The notes beneath the pieces are model-generated. The model was not told the origin of the DNA. It searched no databases and saw nothing but the letters and a program-made list of their open reading frames with translations. Positions 6,475-8,187 of a stretch of DNA of 8,187 nt are shown one piece after another. This stretch comes from Casimicrobiaceae bacterium (GTDB lineage: Bacteria > Pseudomonadota > Gammaproteobacteria > Burkholderiales > Casimicrobiaceae), in assembly GCA_955652025.1 (NCBI GenBank), contig CATPAO010000120.1, positions 1 through 8,187 of the forward strand. The letters are read 5' to 3'. The position numbers and the translations under genes are program-made. Each line of letters opens with the position of its first letter. Position 1 is the stretch's first letter.

Positions 6475-7071
6475 TCATTGGGCTCGTTTGAAATCCATCA
6501 CCCAGTTCGTTTCCCAACTGGCGCCGCCATCGGTCGAGAACGCTTGCTCCCAGTGACACGACGCGGGCGTGATCTTGGACCACACGAAGCGGACGCGGAT
6601 CGGTCTCCCGTCGAACGTGTCGTCAGCCAAGAACGTTCCGATGCCGTCGCGGAAGCTGCCTCGGACAGGTGGCTCCAGCGGCCCCAATGGCGTCCGGCTA
6701 TCGAGCCACCAGATAGACCACGTCCCCGACTTGGGTTCGAAAGATCGCAGACCCGCGCCGCGAAAGGCGCCTCCGGGGAATTCCATCACGTTGTCGTCGA
6801 CCGTTCCATAGCCCCCAAGGAGCTTCTGCACGACCGACGTCCCTTCGAATTCGATCCACTCGTGACTGTTCGCGAGCCGTTCCTTCAGACGTCGATGATG
6901 AACCTGCCAATGCCCGATAAGGAAGTCGAAGTCGTGCAGTCCGGCGACTGCATGTTCGGTTTGCTTCATGTTGTCTCCAGAACGTTGCGTGGATTGCGCA
7001 GCCGAGAGCCCCGGCGCGGTCATACCTAAAGTCAGTAGGGCAAGAACGGCCATCGGACGATGGATTTTCAT
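6475..7071 (-). CDS. DUF1579-like small beta-barrel protein with probable signal peptide
   Basis: This 198-residue protein begins MKIHRPMAVLALLTLGM and has a basic start, a hydrophobic stretch (7-19) and a likely cleavage site near LSAAQ (22-26), so export to the periplasm is predicted. The mature part has the motif FDFLIGHW (48-55), and many Trp, Gly and Asp residues in alternating strands (SIWWLDSR, GTFLADDTFDGRPIRVRF, WETNWVMDF). This is the pattern of DUF1579-type proteins, often compared to lipocalin or nitrobindin-like barrels. Their biochemical role is not established. A frame extension to 7131 exists, but it crosses the putative operator and lacks a signal-like start. An internal ATG at 6969 (Met35) has a better ribosome site and would give a cytoplasmic form without the signal peptide. 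The gene is divergent from the WYL regulator, which probably controls it. Confidence 0.78.
   Translation of the reverse strand: MKIHRPMAVLALLTLGMTAPGLSAAQSTQRSGDNMKQTEHAVAGLHDFDFLIGHWQVHHRRLKERLANSHEWIEFEGTSVVQKLLGGYGTVDDNVMEFPGGAFRGAGLRSFEPKSGTWSIWWLDSRTPLGPLEPPVRGSFRDGIGTFLADDTFDGRPIRVRFVWSKITPASCHWEQAFSTDGGASWETNWVMDFKRAQ
6975..6978 (-). promoter_or_regulatory. Ribosome-binding site for a possible internal start of the DUF1579-like gene
   Basis: On the minus strand CTGGAGACAAC directly precedes an in-frame ATG whose first base is 6969. GGAG sits five bases before it, better than the GGGA before the ATG at 7071. Homologues that I recall start close to the DFDFL motif, which is consistent with this shorter form. 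Confidence 0.4.
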
Positions 7072-7115
7072 GCTGAGTTCCCGGAGCTGTGGCGGCAGCG
7101 ATCGTTGTAACACCC

Positions 7116-7142
7116 AATACCTGCCAACCAATGTCAGGTATT
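7116..7142. promoter_or_regulatory. Inverted repeat, candidate operator of the WYL regulator
   Basis: AATACCTG (7116-7123) and CAGGTATT (7135-7142) form a perfect 8-bp inverted repeat with an 11-bp spacer. The similarity continues inward two bases further after one mismatch, giving half-sites AATACCTGnCA. It sits in the 87-bp gap between the divergent DUF1579-like gene and the WYL regulator gene, ending 16 bp before the regulator ATG. A dimeric HTH protein bound here could act on both promoters. Promoter boxes are not clear: TATGCT (7143-7148) is a possible -10 for the regulator; TTGGTT/TACAAC with a 16-bp spacer is a weak possibility leftward. Confidence 0.6.
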
Positions 7143-7158
7143 TATGCTAGCGTGACGA

Positions 7159-8121
7159 ATGCGCGCAAGCCGCTTGCTGTCGATCCTGCTGAGCTTGCAA
7201 GCTCGCGGGCGCTTGAATGCCTCCGCAATGGCCGAAGCGCTCGAGGTCTCGCAACGGACGATCTACCGCGACATCGAAGAGCTGAGCGCAGCGGGCATTC
7301 CCGTCATGGCGGACCGTGGGCGTAGCGGCGGCTTCAAGCTGGCGGATGGCTTTCGTACGCAGTTGACCGGGCTCACCGAAAGCGAAGCGGAAACGCTATT
7401 CCTCGCCGGCTTGCCGGGGCCTGCGGCAGAGCTCGGCCTCGCCGACCTCGTGGCGATGGCGCGCATGAAACTGATGGCTGCGTTGCCGGCGGGAGCGCGA
7501 GCGGAGCGCCTCGCGACGCGATTCCACCTCGACGCGGCGGGCTGGTTTCGCGCGACCGATGCGGTCGCACTGCTGCCGACGATTGCGCGCGCCGTGTGGA
7601 ACGCGCGCTACCTCAGGTTTCGTTACGGGCAGGCGAAGGACGCCGCCGCACGAAAAGTGGGTCCCGTCGGGCTCGTGCTCAAGGCCGGCATTTGGTACCT
7701 GGTGGCGCAGAAGGGCAATTCGTTCCGAACCTACCGAGTGGGGAGGATTTCGGAGGCGGAAGCGCTGGACGAACCGTATATCCGGCCGCCGAAATTCGAT
7801 CTGGCGGCCTGGTGGGCACGATCCTCGCGCGAATACGAAGTGAGCAGCTATCACGACACCGCGACGGTTCGCTTGTCGCCGCGCGGCCGTTCGCTTCTGG
7901 ATCTGCTGGGTCCGTATGTCGTGGAAGCGGTCGCGAAGACCGCAAGCGAGCCCGATCGACGCGGTTGGGTTCGCTGCACGATCCCGCTAGAATCTGCCGA
8001 GCATGGCATTCGTGAACTGATACGCCTTGGCGACGACGTGGAGGTAATTTCTCCCGAGGCTTTGCGGAGTCAGGTGGCGCAGACCTTGCGCAAAACGCTA
8101 CAGCGATACTCGAAGCGTTGA
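7159..8121 (+). CDS. WYL-domain transcriptional regulator (YafY/DeoR-like)
   Basis: This 320-residue protein has an N-terminal winged helix-turn-helix (about 5-62), with the recognition helix around QRTIYRDIEEL (32-42) and a wing RGRSGGFKL (53-61). A central WYL domain follows, marked by GIWYLVAQKG (Trp179, Tyr180, Leu181) and the conserved arginine segment RTYRVGRI, then a C-terminal WCX-type extension up to the lysine/arginine-rich end. The length is normal. Proteins of this type bind DNA as dimers, and the WYL domain senses a ligand, in several cases nucleic acid; the ligand here is unknown. The ATG at 7159 is the first possible start because an in-frame TGA lies at 7153-7155, and MRASRLLSIL is the usual family opening. 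No ribosome-binding site precedes it. Local control of the divergent DUF1579-like gene and of itself is inferred from the shared operator-like repeat. Confidence 0.92.
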   Translation: MRASRLLSILLSLQARGRLNASAMAEALEVSQRTIYRDIEELSAAGIPVMADRGRSGGFKLADGFRTQLTGLTESEAETLFLAGLPGPAAELGLADLVAMARMKLMAALPAGARAERLATRFHLDAAGWFRATDAVALLPTIARAVWNARYLRFRYGQAKDAAARKVGPVGLVLKAGIWYLVAQKGNSFRTYRVGRISEAEALDEPYIRPPKFDLAAWWARSSREYEVSSYHDTATVRLSPRGRSLLDLLGPYVVEAVAKTASEPDRRGWVRCTIPLESAEHGIRELIRLGDDVEVISPEALRSQVAQTLRKTLQRYSKR

Positions 8122-8187
8122 GCTCCCGGTTCGAGCTCCGCTGGCGCACGACGAGGCTATAGTCCAATGCAGGGAAGGACACCTAAA
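8120..8187 (+). other. Gap after the regulator, with small hairpin and possible lead into the next gene
   Basis: GAGCTC occurs at 8120-8125 and 8133-8138, separated by CCGGTTC, giving a 6-bp stem that begins on the regulator stop codon; with no T-run it is only a weak terminator candidate. Further on, TATAGT (8158-8163) resembles a -10 box without a convincing -35, and AGGGAAGGA (8171-8179) resembles a ribosome-binding site for a rightward gene starting beyond the window. Confidence 0.3.

Noticed and set aside
6466..7029. A plus-strand open frame of 187 codons opposite the DUF1579-like gene
   Set aside because: The minus strand has a signal peptide and conserved barrel motifs; the plus frame shows no domain and is Arg/Pro-rich.

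Overview
The window is GC-rich throughout and has the tightly packed, overlapping gene style of a proteobacterium. The protein families fit a betaproteobacterium of the Burkholderiales type best, with an alphaproteobacterium such as the Bradyrhizobium/Rhodopseudomonas group as the alternative. This placement rests on recalled resemblance of the transporter subunits and on a GC-rich REP-like repeat; no search was run.

Positions 1-5916 read as one rightward catabolic operon. It begins inside livM (permease, cut by the window start), continues into livG (4-bp ATGA overlap) and livF (8-bp overlap), then after 21 bp a fused enoyl-CoA hydratase/3-hydroxyacyl-CoA dehydrogenase, and after a 103-bp gap filled with small hairpins a thiolase. 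The inferred logic is uptake of an organic acid by a branched-chain-amino-acid-type (HAAT) ABC transporter, followed by hydration, oxidation and thiolytic cleavage of its CoA ester. The acyl-CoA ligase, acyl-CoA dehydrogenase, substrate-binding protein and LivH permease are not in the window and would be expected nearby.

Positions 5965-6387 hold a small four-helix membrane protein of unknown function in the same direction. It converges on a leftward gene (6475-7071) for a small DUF1579-like beta-barrel protein with a probable signal peptide. Between them lies a set of nested inverted repeats, probably a bidirectional transcription end or other structured element.

The leftward gene is divergent from a rightward WYL-domain (YafY/DeoR-like) regulator (7159-8121). 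The 87-bp gap between them carries a perfect 8-bp inverted repeat that is the obvious candidate operator. The last 66 bp probably lead into another rightward gene.

The gene content is ordinary and I see no clear new system. The points most worth checking are the asymmetric nucleotide-binding sites predicted for LivG/LivF, the extended LivM, the WYL operator, the repeat that seems to supply the thiolase ribosome-binding site, and the two possible starts of the DUF1579-like gene. No tRNA, rRNA, CRISPR array or insertion sequence was seen.
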